Below, in pieces: positions 42,994 to 51,541 of a DNA stretch of 64,000 nt. The DNA lies in assembly GCA_934202965.1 (NCBI GenBank), contig CAKPYN010000010.1, positions 10,895-74,894 on the forward strand, in the 5' to 3' direction. The notes under the pieces were generated by a model, which worked only from the letters and a program-made list of their open reading frames with translations, was not told where the DNA came from and made no database searches. The stretch comes from an uncultured Megasphaera sp. GTDB lineage: Bacteria > Bacillota > Negativicutes > Veillonellales > Megasphaeraceae. The position numbers were made by a program, and so were the translations under genes. Each line of letters starts with the position of its first letter. Position 1 is the first letter of the stretch.

Positions 42994-43126
42994 CGTTTGT
43001 AGCCCCTTTCGTCGTTTACATTCTGCTTCTTTCATTATACGCATATTGTGAAACTATGTCAGCCTATATCCCAAAGGCGTATAGCTGTATACATAATATG
43101 CTTAAATGATATATTATAAATGTATA

Positions 43127-43681
43127 TTATAGTGTTTTAAAAGATAAGCCTAACGTATCCATTAATTCTTCCATGGAAGATGCTCCTACTTTAGCCGCCG
43201 CTTTACAAGCAATAACCGCACAAGCCCTCGCATCATCCAATGCTTGATGATGATGAAAAGAAAATCCCAAAAAGCCCGCTACCGTATCTAATTTATGATT
43301 ACGCAAATCGGGCCAAACTTTCCGTGAAATTTCTACAGTGCAGGCATATTTAGCCGTTATCCCTGGTAAATTATAGGTTTTTATTAAACTGCGCAGTACA
43401 CGTGTATCAAATACGGCATAGTGAGCCACTAGAATCTGTCCTTCCAAATGCGGCCGTATATCATTCCATAACACATCAAATTGGGGTTTATCTGCGACTT
43501 GATCCGGTGTAATGCCGTGAATCCGCACATTGTCCGGCGAAAAAACCATAAATGGCGGCTTAATAAGTGTATATGCTTCATTGGCACATGTATTGTCTTG
43601 AATCGTAACTGCTGCCAATGAACACGCACTATTCGCATATTTGTTGGCTGTCTCAAAATCAATAGCCGTAAAATTTATCAT
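43127..43681 (-). CDS. DnaQ-like 3'-5' exonuclease
   Basis: A 184-residue DEDDh exonuclease. Exo I reads AIDFETAN at the N-terminus, Exo II is VAHYAVFDTRVL near residue 85, and Exo III is HHQALDDARACAV near residue 145. Such single-domain proteins are related to the epsilon subunit of DNA polymerase III and may proofread or degrade DNA or RNA ends. It stands alone, next to a divergent metallopeptidase-like gene. Confidence 0.87.
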   Translation of the reverse strand: MINFTAIDFETANKYANSACSLAAVTIQDNTCANEAYTLIKPPFMVFSPDNVRIHGITPDQVADKPQFDVLWNDIRPHLEGQILVAHYAVFDTRVLRSLIKTYNLPGITAKYACTVEISRKVWPDLRNHKLDTVAGFLGFSFHHHQALDDARACAVIACKAAAKVGASSMEELMDTLGLSFKTL

Positions 43682-43821
43682 TGTCTTTCTCCTTATCGTT
43701 TTGACAATCTATTCTATTTTTTCGTATAATCCAATCAGTGTTATTATATAGCAAGTATACATACGATAGCAATCCGTATCAGATGCGTTGCTTATATATG
43801 ATGATTACTAGCGAGGACTTT

Positions 43822-44544
43822 ATGAATACATCTTCTTATACCATACAACTAAATACACATCTTATTACGTATACACTTACCCGTAAAGCCGTAAAAAACA
43901 TTAATCTCCGCATCCGCAGCGACAGTTCTATCCATGTATCTGCAGCTCCACGAGTTCCTATCGCTCAAATAGAAAAATTTTTACAAAAAAACGCTGCCTT
44001 CATTTTACATGCCATAGATGAAATGAAAAAACGCCGAGAAACGATGCCGTTTTTGACACTGCAAGATGGCGATACTATCTATCTGGCAGGCAAAGCCTAT
44101 ACCTTAGATGTTCGCCTAGGATTACACAATACTATCCATCGCAGCGGTAACACTGTATATATGGAAATCATAGAAAATACACCCGTTATTCGTCAACAAT
44201 TATACCATAAACTGCTGCAGCAAGAGGGCAAACGGCTCTTTCCTGACAGTGCGACCCGCATGTTTTCCAAATTGTCTGACTACCCGATCGAAATGCCTTC
44301 ACTTCGCCAGCGTATTATGCGTTCCCGCTGGGGTTCCTGTATGCCCTATAAAGGAATCATTACAATGAATACGTACCTGGCGATTATGCCGGAACGTATT
44401 ATCGACCACGTCATGCTTCATGAATTATGCCATCTCATTCACCCCAATCATTCCCAGCATTTCTATAATGTCATGACGATGGTCATGCCCGATTGGAAAG
44501 AACGAAAAGCACTGATAGCCCAATACCTTCCGTATTGTGTATAG
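43822..44544 (+). CDS. YgjP-like metal-dependent hydrolase (DUF45/SprT-like)
   Basis: A 240-residue protein of the YgjP/DUF45 family. The zinc motif HELCHLIHPNHSQHFY (HExxH then a downstream His) lies near residue 195, preceded by the typical RWGSC segment. Members resemble Wss1/SprT metalloproteases, and the function in bacteria is not established. The ATG at 43822 is favoured by GCGAGGA upstream; an earlier in-frame ATG at 43738 lacks a site. It shares a bidirectional terminator with aspA. Confidence 0.82.
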   Translation: MNTSSYTIQLNTHLITYTLTRKAVKNINLRIRSDSSIHVSAAPRVPIAQIEKFLQKNAAFILHAIDEMKKRRETMPFLTLQDGDTIYLAGKAYTLDVRLGLHNTIHRSGNTVYMEIIENTPVIRQQLYHKLLQQEGKRLFPDSATRMFSKLSDYPIEMPSLRQRIMRSRWGSCMPYKGIITMNTYLAIMPERIIDHVMLHELCHLIHPNHSQHFYNVMTMVMPDWKERKALIAQYLPYCV

Positions 44545-44672
44545 CAAAAACTTGTAACATAACGCTTTTTACTATCATGTACCCTACCTTTTTCTTAAAA
44601 GTTTTTTGTTTGAAGTTTGAAGAACACGAATCATAATACTGCCAGCGATACCCTTCTTAGAACAGCACAGCA

Positions 44673-44722
44673 AAAGAGCAGCCATAAAATGAATCAAAAT
44701 TATCATTTTATGGCTGCTCTTT
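44673..44722. terminator. Bidirectional terminator between YgjP-like gene and aspA
   Basis: A 20-base perfect inverted repeat (starting AAAGAGCAGCC) has A/T tails on both sides and lies between two convergent genes. Confidence 0.92.
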
Positions 44723-44740
44723 CTCTACATATCGTATAAT

Positions 44741-46177
44741 TTATCCAGAAATTTTTTGCTGAAATGTATCGGCCTGTTCTAATACCGATTTCCCGGCAAT
44801 CCCTGGTTTTGTCATTTCTTCCGGAGATAGAATAATATCTATTTGTTCTTTCGTCAAATAGCCATGTTCCAAAATAATATCCCGAATCGGGCGTCCTGTG
44901 GCATAGGCTTCTTTTGCAAGCAACGATGACCGTTCATAACCAATATGCGGGAGCAATGCTGTTACGATACCCACGCTGTGATCAATCCAATTCTTACAGG
45001 ATTTTCGGTTGGCCTGCAAGCCTTTCAATAAATACATATTAAACGCATGAACAGCATTCGTTAAATACTGCATAGAATGGAATAAGTTAAAGGCCATAAC
45101 CGGTTCCATGACATTGAGTTCGAACTGGCCGTTTTCTACGCCCATACTAATGGCTAAGTCATTGCCAATCACTTGATAACACGTCTGATCCAGTACTTCG
45201 GCCATGACGGGATTTACTTTCCCAGGCATAATAGACGAACCTGGCTGACGAGCCGGTAGTTTCAATTCGTTCAAACCACAGCGCGGACCGGATGCCATGA
45301 GGCGAAAATCGTTAGCCATTTTTATCAGCATGAGAGCGGTTGCTTTCATGCTGCCCGAAACTTCTGCAAAAATATCGGTGTTATTGGTCATATCAATCAA
45401 GTTGCGGGCTGTAACAAAAATTTCGCCTGTCAATGCAGATAATTTAGCGGCTACGGCTTTGATATAGGCTGGTTCTGCATTGAGTCCAGTACCCACAGCG
45501 GTACCGCCCATATTGATGACATGAACACCTTCCAACGATTTTTCGATGCGTTTTCTGCCGCGATGAACGGCTGAGGCATAAGCTCCCATTTCCTGTCCCA
45601 ATGTAATCGGTACAGCATCCTGCAAATGGGTTCGGCCCATTTTTAATACATCATGAAATTCATCCGCTTTTTCATCCAATCCTTCTTCCAATTCCCGCAA
45701 GGCATCTGCTAATTTTTTGCCTTTCATAATAAGGCAAACTTTAATGCTTGTCGGAAATACATCATTCGTAGACTGCGCCATATTGGCATGGTTATTCGGC
45801 GATACAATATCGTATCTTCCCTTAGGCTTACCAAGAATTTCCAAAGCTCGGTTACACAATACTTCATTCATGTTCATATTTACAGAGGTACCGGCACCGC
45901 CTTGAATGGGATCTACTGGGAACTGGTCGAGCCACTGCCCGGCAATAATTTCACTGGCAGCTTGAACGATGGCATTGCCAATCGTTACATCCAGGCGGCC
46001 CGTTGACATATTCGCCAACGCAGAAGCTTTCTTGACGATTGCCATGGCTTTAATGAAATCCGGATCTAAATGTTCCCCTGTAATATGGAAATTTTCCATG
46101 GCACGCATCGTTTGTACGCCATAATATGCGTTGTCCGGTACATTCATTTCACCTAAGAAGTCATGTTCTGTTCTCAT
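44741..46177 (-). CDS. aspA: Aspartate ammonia-lyase
   Basis: A 478-residue member of the aspartase/fumarase superfamily. The signature loop GSSIMPGKVNPVMAE near residue 318 contains the catalytic Ser, and GGAGTSVNMNMNEV near residue 95 with the SPNNHANMAQSTND segment indicates aspartase. It deaminates L-aspartate to fumarate, feeding fumarate reduction and succinate or propionate formation in anaerobes. The ATG at 46177 has GGGGAGG upstream; a longer frame to 46261 has no ribosome site. A palindrome at 46208-46228 lies just upstream of the start. Confidence 0.92.
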   Translation of the reverse strand: MRTEHDFLGEMNVPDNAYYGVQTMRAMENFHITGEHLDPDFIKAMAIVKKASALANMSTGRLDVTIGNAIVQAASEIIAGQWLDQFPVDPIQGGAGTSVNMNMNEVLCNRALEILGKPKGRYDIVSPNNHANMAQSTNDVFPTSIKVCLIMKGKKLADALRELEEGLDEKADEFHDVLKMGRTHLQDAVPITLGQEMGAYASAVHRGRKRIEKSLEGVHVINMGGTAVGTGLNAEPAYIKAVAAKLSALTGEIFVTARNLIDMTNNTDIFAEVSGSMKATALMLIKMANDFRLMASGPRCGLNELKLPARQPGSSIMPGKVNPVMAEVLDQTCYQVIGNDLAISMGVENGQFELNVMEPVMAFNLFHSMQYLTNAVHAFNMYLLKGLQANRKSCKNWIDHSVGIVTALLPHIGYERSSLLAKEAYATGRPIRDIILEHGYLTKEQIDIILSPEEMTKPGIAGKSVLEQADTFQQKISG

Positions 46178-46207
46178 AATATCCTCCCCATCTACAGCAA
46201 GCTTTAT

Positions 46208-46228
46208 TTTTGTATACAATATACAAAA
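46208..46228. promoter_or_regulatory. Perfect palindrome upstream of aspA
   Basis: TTTTGTATA and TATACAAAA flank CAA, a 21-base perfect dyad 30-50 bases before the aspA start. It lies where an operator for a GntR-type or similar regulator would be expected. Confidence 0.5.
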
Positions 46229-46304
46229 TGCAATACATACTAAAAAAATATAGCCATTCATCTACAATTCACAGTCCCTCGAACTTCCCCCGTAGTCCCT
46301 ATAC

Positions 46305-46345
46305 AAAAAAGACGCTGTTAAAGCTTATGCTTTAACAGCGCCTTT
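46305..46345 (-). terminator. Terminator after the ferredoxin gene
   Basis: GCGCTGTTAAAGC pairs with GCTTTAACAGCG around a four-base loop, followed by TTTTTT on the reverse strand. Confidence 0.9.
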
Positions 46346-46467
46346 GCCGTACGTACTATGAATTTAGCTATATCATAGACGATTCATGCACACCTGTCAA
46401 TAGCTGCCTTCTATAGGTTACATTTATTTTAGAATTACAAACAAAAACAAAACTCACAGATACATAC

Positions 46468-46662
46468 CTATTCTTCTTGTTCTTCAATAGCCCCTGCCGG
46501 ACAGGAAGTCATAGCTTCCTGCGCAGCTGCTTCTGATTCTGCCGGTACGATGCCGCCAATCGCTTCTGCCATTCCGGTATCGTCACGCATGTGAAACACT
46601 TCCGGACAGATATTAGCGCACATGCCGCAGGAAATACAAGTACCATTGACGTTGAATTTCAT
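46468..46662 (-). CDS. Single-cluster ferredoxin
   Basis: A 64-residue ferredoxin with one [4Fe-4S] site: CISCGMCANICPE near residue 11 gives three ligands and CPAGAI near residue 55 the fourth. The C-terminus is acidic (EEQEE), as expected for an electron carrier. It could accept electrons from enzymes such as IorAB. The ATG at 46662 has AAGGAG 8 bases upstream. It is transcribed alone. Confidence 0.9.
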   Translation of the reverse strand: MKFNVNGTCISCGMCANICPEVFHMRDDTGMAEAIGGIVPAESEAAAQEAMTSCPAGAIEEQEE

Positions 46663-46771
46663 ATAAACCACTCCTTAACAGTACGTCTCTATACATGCGG
46701 AAGCATATCTCTTCCGTTATCTACAGTATATACATTTTTCTGTTAAAAAGCGGTTGGAAAGACAACAAACT

Positions 46772-47695
46772 TTATTTATCTTCTACATGCAGCTGCAGTA
46801 CATCCGGCCGTGCATAATGCCCGCACGCATCAAATTCCATACGGCTTGCAGCCACTGCGTCTATATCCAGTTCTGCATACAAAATATCTTCCTTATCCCA
46901 TATAGGACCGGCTATTTCATGTCCATACGGGTCAATAATGGAACTGCCGCCACGGCATACTGTATCCGGTAATTTTTCTATTTCTTCAGGATACGCCACC
47001 GTATTCGGATACATGGCTTTGGTAAAAAACATATCACAATTGATGACATAGCAATGTCCTTCAATTGCAATATGCCGAACCGTATCCTGCCATTCTGTAT
47101 TGTCATTAGTATTCGGTGCGATATATATGGTAATACCTTTTTGATACAATGCGGCGCGCGCCAACGGCATATAGCTTTCCCAGCAGATTAAACTGCCAAC
47201 CGGCCCCCACGGCGTTTGTCCAACAGGAAAATAGCCTCGGTCCGCATCACCCCATACGACGCGTTCCGAGCCTGTCGGTTTCAGTTTCCGATGGCAAAAG
47301 ACAAGCTCTCCTTCCGGCGAAAAAAGCAGATTTGAATTATACAATGTCGCCGTTACGGCATCGCGTTCCGATATACCCACACTAATCCAAGCCTTAGCAC
47401 GACGTGCCGCTTCTCCCAACTGCTTCGTTTCCGGTCCTGGTACAACGACAGAATTATCATAATACTGATTCCAATCTCTGCGGCCGCCCGCATCTCGCGC
47501 GCCTACAGAAAAACCAAAAGACATCCCATACGGGTATCCGGGAATACACAATTCCGGAAATACAATGAATTCTGCCTGTTGCTGCTGACACGTTTCAATC
47601 AAAGAAATTACTTTTTCAAGGCTTTTCTTTTTGTCAAACATGACAGGTGCAGCCTGTACAACAGCTATTTTACAGGTTTTCTTTATATCCTGCAT
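46772..47695 (-). CDS. Nitrilase-family carbon-nitrogen hydrolase
   Basis: A 307-residue hydrolase with the Glu-Lys-Cys triad of the nitrilase superfamily: FPELCIPGYPYG near residue 45, HRKLKPTGSE near residue 135, and SLICWESYMPLAR near residue 165. The spacing and the RKLKPT segment fit true nitrilases (nitrile to acid and ammonia) better than amidases. An aryl-acetonitrile substrate is possible but unproven. The ATG at 47695 has AGGAG 8 bases upstream, so the GTG at 47704 is not used. Confidence 0.85.
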   Translation of the reverse strand: MQDIKKTCKIAVVQAAPVMFDKKKSLEKVISLIETCQQQQAEFIVFPELCIPGYPYGMSFGFSVGARDAGGRRDWNQYYDNSVVVPGPETKQLGEAARRAKAWISVGISERDAVTATLYNSNLLFSPEGELVFCHRKLKPTGSERVVWGDADRGYFPVGQTPWGPVGSLICWESYMPLARAALYQKGITIYIAPNTNDNTEWQDTVRHIAIEGHCYVINCDMFFTKAMYPNTVAYPEEIEKLPDTVCRGGSSIIDPYGHEIAGPIWDKEDILYAELDIDAVAASRMEFDACGHYARPDVLQLHVEDK

Positions 47696-47897
47696 ACGAT
47701 TCACTCCTATTTATTCAGCATATACATGTATACTATCATACAAATAGGCTGACAAACAATAAAAACATAAGTTAATCGAGAATAGATATAAAAATTAACA
47801 TTTCATTTATGTTTGCTGATTTAACGGCTTACCTATATAGCAACAACGGCAGTAAAAATGTCAGTTTTTTTAAATCACAATTTAGCAAAAAAAATAA

Positions 47898-47926
47898 TTG
47901 ACAAAATCGTATAAACCCCCTATAAT
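47898..47926 (+). promoter_or_regulatory. Promoter of tRNA-Thr
   Basis: Consensus TTGACA (47898-47903) and TATAAT (47921-47926) are exactly 17 bases apart, 12 bases before the tRNA. Confidence 0.88.
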
Positions 47927-47938
47927 AATAGAGTACTT

Positions 47939-48014
47939 GCCACTATAGCTCAGCTGGCAGAGCATCTCATTCGTAATGAGAGGGTCGTAGGTTCAAATCC
48001 TATTAGTGGCTCCA
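47939..48014 (+). tRNA. tRNA-Thr (anticodon CGT)
   Basis: A 76-base cloverleaf: acceptor GCCACTA/TAGTGGC, D-arm GCTC...GAGC, anticodon stem TCTCA/TGAGA with loop TTCGTAA, and a TTCAAAT T-loop. CCA is encoded at the 3' end. The anticodon CGT reads ACG threonine codons. A strong terminator follows. Confidence 0.96.
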
Positions 48015-48018
48015 ATTC

Positions 48019-48059
48019 AAAAAACTTCTATCTACATTAGTGGATAGAAGTTTTTTTTA
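48019..48059 (+). terminator. Terminator after tRNA-Thr
   Basis: AAAAAACTTCTATC pairs with GATAGAAGTTTTTT and is followed by more T residues. Confidence 0.92.
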
Positions 48060-48128
48060 TGTTCAAATCATTGCATTCATAGTTTTTAACCTATCTTTAC
48101 GGGTATTCTTTTCCTTGTTCTGTATCTG

Positions 48129-48158
48129 TTGACATATACATCCGCATCCATGTAAAAT
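48129..48158 (+). promoter_or_regulatory. Promoter of the small hydrophobic peptide gene
   Basis: TTGACA (48129-48134) and TAAAAT (48153-48158), spacing 18. Transcription would start near 48165, leaving a leader of about 68 bases with a 10-base hairpin at 48201-48224 that covers part of the ribosome site. Confidence 0.6.
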
Positions 48159-48232
48159 AATATTCAAGGCACTACAAATAACGGTAGGCGGTTCTTGTGT
48201 CCCTCATTCTGTATAGAATGGGGGTGATGATT

Positions 48233-48310
48233 ATGTATAATTTGTTCATCATGCTTTATATATTTATGATGTTGCTTATTATCTTAGTTGTCGTTTTAAA
48301 ACGCAAATAA
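48233..48310 (+). CDS. Small hydrophobic peptide, candidate type I toxin
   Basis: A 25-residue peptide, essentially one membrane helix (LFIMLYIFMMLLIILVVVL) with a basic tail (KRK). GGGGGTGATG lies before the ATG, but the preceding CCCTCATTCT can pair with AGAATGGGGG and hide this ribosome site. A perfect hairpin (AAATAAACCGCC) begins at its stop codon, and a promoter on the opposite strand points back over the 3' end. These are the features of type I toxins (TxpA/BsrG, holin-like). I did not recognise the peptide itself, so the assignment rests on architecture. Confidence 0.55.
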   Translation: MYNLFIMLYIFMMLLIILVVVLKRK

Positions 48311-48400
48311 ACCGCCCTTACTAGTTGGTCGCTGTATGGCGGTTTATTTAAATAACCATATGGGACACTAGAACCGTTTATCGTTGTAGTGTCTTTTTCT
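48300..48400 (-). ncRNA. Candidate antisense RNA opposing the small peptide mRNA
   Basis: On the reverse strand TTGACG (48436-48431) and TATAAT (48412-48407) with spacing 18 would start an RNA near 48400. It would run through a GACACTA/TAGTGTC hairpin and end at the AAATAAACCGCC/GGCGGTTTATTT hairpin (48306-48351), about 100 bases in all. It overlaps the 3' end of the peptide mRNA. Confidence 0.5.
48306..48398. terminator. Two hairpins shared by peptide mRNA and antisense RNA
   Basis: 48306-48351 is a 12-base perfect inverted repeat usable as terminator on both strands. 48364-48398 (GACACTA/TAGTGTC plus TTTTT) terminates forward transcripts. The 480 bases from 48399 to 48686 besides the antisense promoter show nothing convincing. 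Confidence 0.75.
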
Positions 48401-48686
48401 ATGCTTATTATAATCTGTGATCCTGCATAACGTCAAGTGGTTTCTTGCGGATCTTACATATCAGGCTTAGCAAGAATATATATACGCCAAAAACAAACGA
48501 TGGCAAGATTTCATTTTTTCCATTCATACATTTTTTATCATTCTCATTCGTTTGTGTCGCATTTCCCATTCCAAACTTTATTATACAGGTGCTTATAAAT
48601 TTTAGTATAATCACTTATAAATAAGCCCCCTCCTTTTCGCTTCGATAGCTGCAGGAGGGGGTGTTTGAAATTATACATGTATAAGA

Positions 48687-49469
48687 CTACATAACGTCCA
48701 ACTGTACAAAGTTTTCGCCAAAACGCAAATATTCGCCTTGCGGTAATTTATATGCCGTAGATACTACGCCTGCTTCTGTAGGAATGCTTGGGGTGGATTC
48801 CAGGCCGTAGGTCTGCGCATAGGTTTCAGCTGTGCTTTCGGCAGTTAAGCCGGATTTACCAAATTTTAAGTCACTGCCTTTATACATGCGAATGGCCATG
48901 ACAATGCCACCCTGCAGGTATACATCCATATGATGCGCACCATATGCCCAGCGTTCCATGCCCTGGTCTTCTTTGACGGTATCCGGCTGCTGATATGCCG
49001 CTTCCAAATCCGATTTTGTCATGCCGATATATATACCGCCTATGGATTCATTATATTCCGGTTGTACGGATCGGCGCAATGGCATTTTATCATCAACAAT
49101 CAAATACTGATGGGATTTATGGCCCAATAAATCGAGTTTCATCGACCGTTGTCCTTCAGATTCTGTCACTTGAAAGTGACCAGTCCGTGGATAATCATAG
49201 GTACATCCTTTATCTGCCGTAACAGCACAGCCATTAATCGTACTTCCCTGTACCGTCATAACTAAATTTCCTTTAATACTGTACCATTCTCCTTCTGCCG
49301 GTTCCAACCATTCTGCAGCTTGTGCGTCACCGCTTGTAGGGGTAACTGTTTGAATCGTTACAGTTGCTGTTGTATCCGTCGTTTCCTTTGCATCTTCAGC
49401 TGCGCAAATCATTGGCATACTCAATGCCATCATGGCGCAAATCATCATACCTTTCACTATACGTTTCAC
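48687..49469 (-). CDS. Secreted protein of unknown function with a GMT...Y.QP motif
   Basis: A 260-residue exported protein. The GTG at 49469 is chosen because AAGGGAG lies 9 bases upstream, and it places a clean signal peptide (VKGMMICAMMALSMPMICAAE) at the N-terminus. A Thr-rich linker follows, then a beta-rich middle part, and IGGIYIGMTKSDLEAAYQQP near residue 150. This resembles the repeat in the secreted protein at 7184. No enzyme family recognised. Likely periplasmic or cell-surface. Confidence 0.7.
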   Translation of the reverse strand: MKRIVKGMMICAMMALSMPMICAAEDAKETTDTTATVTIQTVTPTSGDAQAAEWLEPAEGEWYSIKGNLVMTVQGSTINGCAVTADKGCTYDYPRTGHFQVTESEGQRSMKLDLLGHKSHQYLIVDDKMPLRRSVQPEYNESIGGIYIGMTKSDLEAAYQQPDTVKEDQGMERWAYGAHHMDVYLQGGIVMAIRMYKGSDLKFGKSGLTAESTAETYAQTYGLESTPSIPTEAGVVSTAYKLPQGEYLRFGENFVQLDVM

Positions 49470-49639
49470 AATATGTCGCTCCCTTATATGAATGAATAAT
49501 TCCTGTTTGCAAAAGAATATTATACGCTCCTCTAAAGCGGAAAACAACTATTCTCAGTAGAAATTCTCCACACTGTATATCGCAACTTCTGTCTTTTCTC
49601 GTGTATAATAATGCTATATCCAAAAAAGGAGGTTCTACT

Positions 49640-50167
49640 ATGAATATTACCGTATACTGCGGGGCAAATGCAGGAAATAATCATATATACAAAACAAAAG
49701 CAATCGAACTAGGTACCTGGATAGGAACTCATCATCATACACTTATTTATGGCGGCGGCCGTACAGGTCTGATGGGAATGACTGCTGATGCCGTTTTGCA
49801 AAACGGCGGCAAGGTCATCGGCATCATTCCAACGTTTTTAAAAACACCGGAAGAAGCACACACGGCGTTGACACAGCTGATTACGGTAGAAACCATGGCC
49901 GAACGCAAAACGATGATGAGTTCATTAGGCGAGGCCTATATTGCTCTTCCCGGCGGTGTAGGTACATTAGAAGAAATCGCAGAAGTAATTTCCGCGGCGC
50001 GTCTGGGACTTCATCATAAATCTTGCATTATCTATAATATCAACCATATATATTCCTATCTAGAAAAGCAACTAGATATCATGGTTCATGAAAGATTTCT
50101 CCAGCCCCAAGGACGTCAAAACGTTCATTTTGTTACTACGTTACAGGAAATAATGCAATTACTATAA
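49640..50167 (+). CDS. LOG-family nucleotide phosphoribohydrolase-like protein
   Basis: A 175-residue Rossmann-fold protein of the LOG (TIGR00730) family. It has YGGGRTGLMG near residue 37 and the signature PGGVGTLEEI near residue 100; the catalytic Arg/Glu pair lies in MAERKTMM and the latter motif. Family members release the base from nucleoside monophosphates (cytokinin activation in plants, AMP or other nucleotides in bacteria). The ATG at 49640 has AAGGAGG 8 bases upstream. Confidence 0.87.
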   Translation: MNITVYCGANAGNNHIYKTKAIELGTWIGTHHHTLIYGGGRTGLMGMTADAVLQNGGKVIGIIPTFLKTPEEAHTALTQLITVETMAERKTMMSSLGEAYIALPGGVGTLEEIAEVISAARLGLHHKSCIIYNINHIYSYLEKQLDIMVHERFLQPQGRQNVHFVTTLQEIMQLL

Positions 50168-50242
50168 TTTGTTAATACGATACAGCGCAAATATCCTGTC
50201 ACTAGTTTGTTTTCATGGCTCATATATCATTATTTTTTCTAC

Positions 50243-50298
50243 AAAAAAAACGGCCTTCCTGTTCGCATAGTTCAATTCTATTAACAGGAAAACCGTTC
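50243..50298. terminator. Terminator between LOG and PHP genes
   Basis: An ACGG..TTCCTGTT arm pairs with AACAGGAA..CCGT; T-run of eight on the reverse strand. It serves the PHP gene and possibly the LOG gene. Confidence 0.82.
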
Positions 50299-50330
50299 AT
50301 TGGTATCAAAACAGGCATTGAGATAGTTTT

Positions 50331-51050
50331 CTATTTATGATGACTGTCCAAAAACGCCTGCAGCCGTTCCATCGATGTATTAATAATTTGTGTTTCCGGA
50401 ATACCCGCTTCTTCTACTAACGGCAAGGCATAGTCAAAAATCCCCAGTCGTTTATGATAATGGGCATCGGAATTGATGCTGATTAATGCTCCATATTTTT
50501 TAACAGCTTTTAATAATTCTTTACAAATCGGTTCACTTCCTGGGCGAGCCTGCGGAGAGCTGTCATTAATTTCAATAGCTTTATGATACTGAACAGCAGC
50601 CTGCACAACTGCCTCTACGTCAATCGGATACTTAGGACTGTCCGGATGCCCCAGGATGTCTACATAAGGATTCTTTAAGCCTTGAATCAACATATTTGTT
50701 ACTTCGTCTCGACTGCCTGTCGGTGAACAGTCTGTATGACAGCTGGCAATCACAATATCCAGCTTGGATAATTGCTCTAACGTAAAATCTAATGTACCAT
50801 CCAGTTTCATATAATTGGCTTCGGTTCCGCAATATACTTTGACGCCTTTAAATTCTCGCGGAATGTCCCGATACGTATTAAAATAGCTCCAGCTGACACT
50901 GCCGGGATAGCCGATACCGTGTTCTGTCAGCCCTACTGCAGACAATCCTTTATCTACTGCTTCCTGCATAACTTCCGTAACCGTGCTAAATCCGTGGCCG
51001 CAAGCAATCGTGTGCGTATGTAAATCAGCTATCATATGTATATGTCCCAT
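50331..51050 (-). CDS. PHP-domain phosphatase (YcdX-like)
   Basis: A 239-residue PHP-fold metal phosphoesterase. ADLHTHTIACGHG at the N-terminus, LTEHG, the central ASCHTD with DILGHPD, and INSDAH near residue 196 give the nine metal ligands of the family. It resembles YcdX and histidinol-phosphatase-like proteins; the substrate is unknown. AGGAGG lies 7-8 bases before the ATG. Single gene. Confidence 0.85.
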   Translation of the reverse strand: MGHIHMIADLHTHTIACGHGFSTVTEVMQEAVDKGLSAVGLTEHGIGYPGSVSWSYFNTYRDIPREFKGVKVYCGTEANYMKLDGTLDFTLEQLSKLDIVIASCHTDCSPTGSRDEVTNMLIQGLKNPYVDILGHPDSPKYPIDVEAVVQAAVQYHKAIEINDSSPQARPGSEPICKELLKAVKKYGALISINSDAHYHKRLGIFDYALPLVEEAGIPETQIINTSMERLQAFLDSHHK

Positions 51051-51215
51051 ATGTACTCCTCCTAATATATCATTACTTTACTTTATCATATCATACAGAT
51101 GATAGAGTTAGAAGCAAACTATGCTATCATTTTCTCATTATAATGATAATGTTATGAGCATATTACATATGTATTGGTTCCTTACGTCATAACACAGCAA
51201 AAAATATACCCATAC

Positions 51216-51255
51216 AAAAAACCGTGAAATAATGGAAATCCATCATTTCACGGTT
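51216..51255 (-). terminator. Terminator of the rpsF-ssb-rpsR operon
   Basis: AACCGTGAAAT pairs with ATTTCACGGTT, with inner TGG/CCA pairs; TTTTTTG follows on the reverse strand. Confidence 0.92.
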
Positions 51256-51268
51256 CGGTATACTGTTA

Positions 51269-51499
51269 TTATTCAGCTGTGTACGGAAGCAAAGCAATAG
51301 CTCTTGCACGTTTGATAGCAACAGTAAGTTTACGCTGATGTTTAGCGCAAACGCCAGAGATACGGCGCGGCAAAATTTTACCACGTTCTGTTGTAAAACG
51401 GCGAAGTTTTGCAATATCTTTGTAATCGATCTGTTCAGCATGATCTACGCAGAAAGTGCATACTTTTCTTCTCGGTTTTCTTGAGCGTTCTCTTCTCAT
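51269..51499 (-). CDS. rpsR: 30S ribosomal protein S18
   Basis: A 76-residue S18 starting MRRERSRKPRRKVC. It has the conserved IDYKDIAKLRRF and TERGKILPRRISGVCAKHQRKL segments, and CTFC and C-A-K-H residues of the zinc-containing form. It binds S6 in the small subunit platform. AAGGAGG lies 8 bases before the ATG. Last gene of the rpsF-ssb-rpsR operon. Confidence 0.96.
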   Translation of the reverse strand: MRRERSRKPRRKVCTFCVDHAEQIDYKDIAKLRRFTTERGKILPRRISGVCAKHQRKLTVAIKRARAIALLPYTAE

Positions 51500-51541
51500 G
51501 TATAGTTCCTCCTTCAAAATTTAGAAGGGTTGTGTTTGACA

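Noticed and set aside
43582..43600. TTGGCACATGTATTGT, similar to a sigma-54 promoter
   Set aside because: It lies inside the exonuclease gene with no target gene suitably placed downstream.
46772..47695. Nitrilase as part of the arylacetate route with iorAB
   Set aside because: It is 16 kb away and separately transcribed; there is no direct evidence for a link.
48408..48614. Reverse open frame after the small peptide locus
   Set aside because: It has no ribosome site, covers the antisense promoter, and has low-complexity hydrophobic translation.
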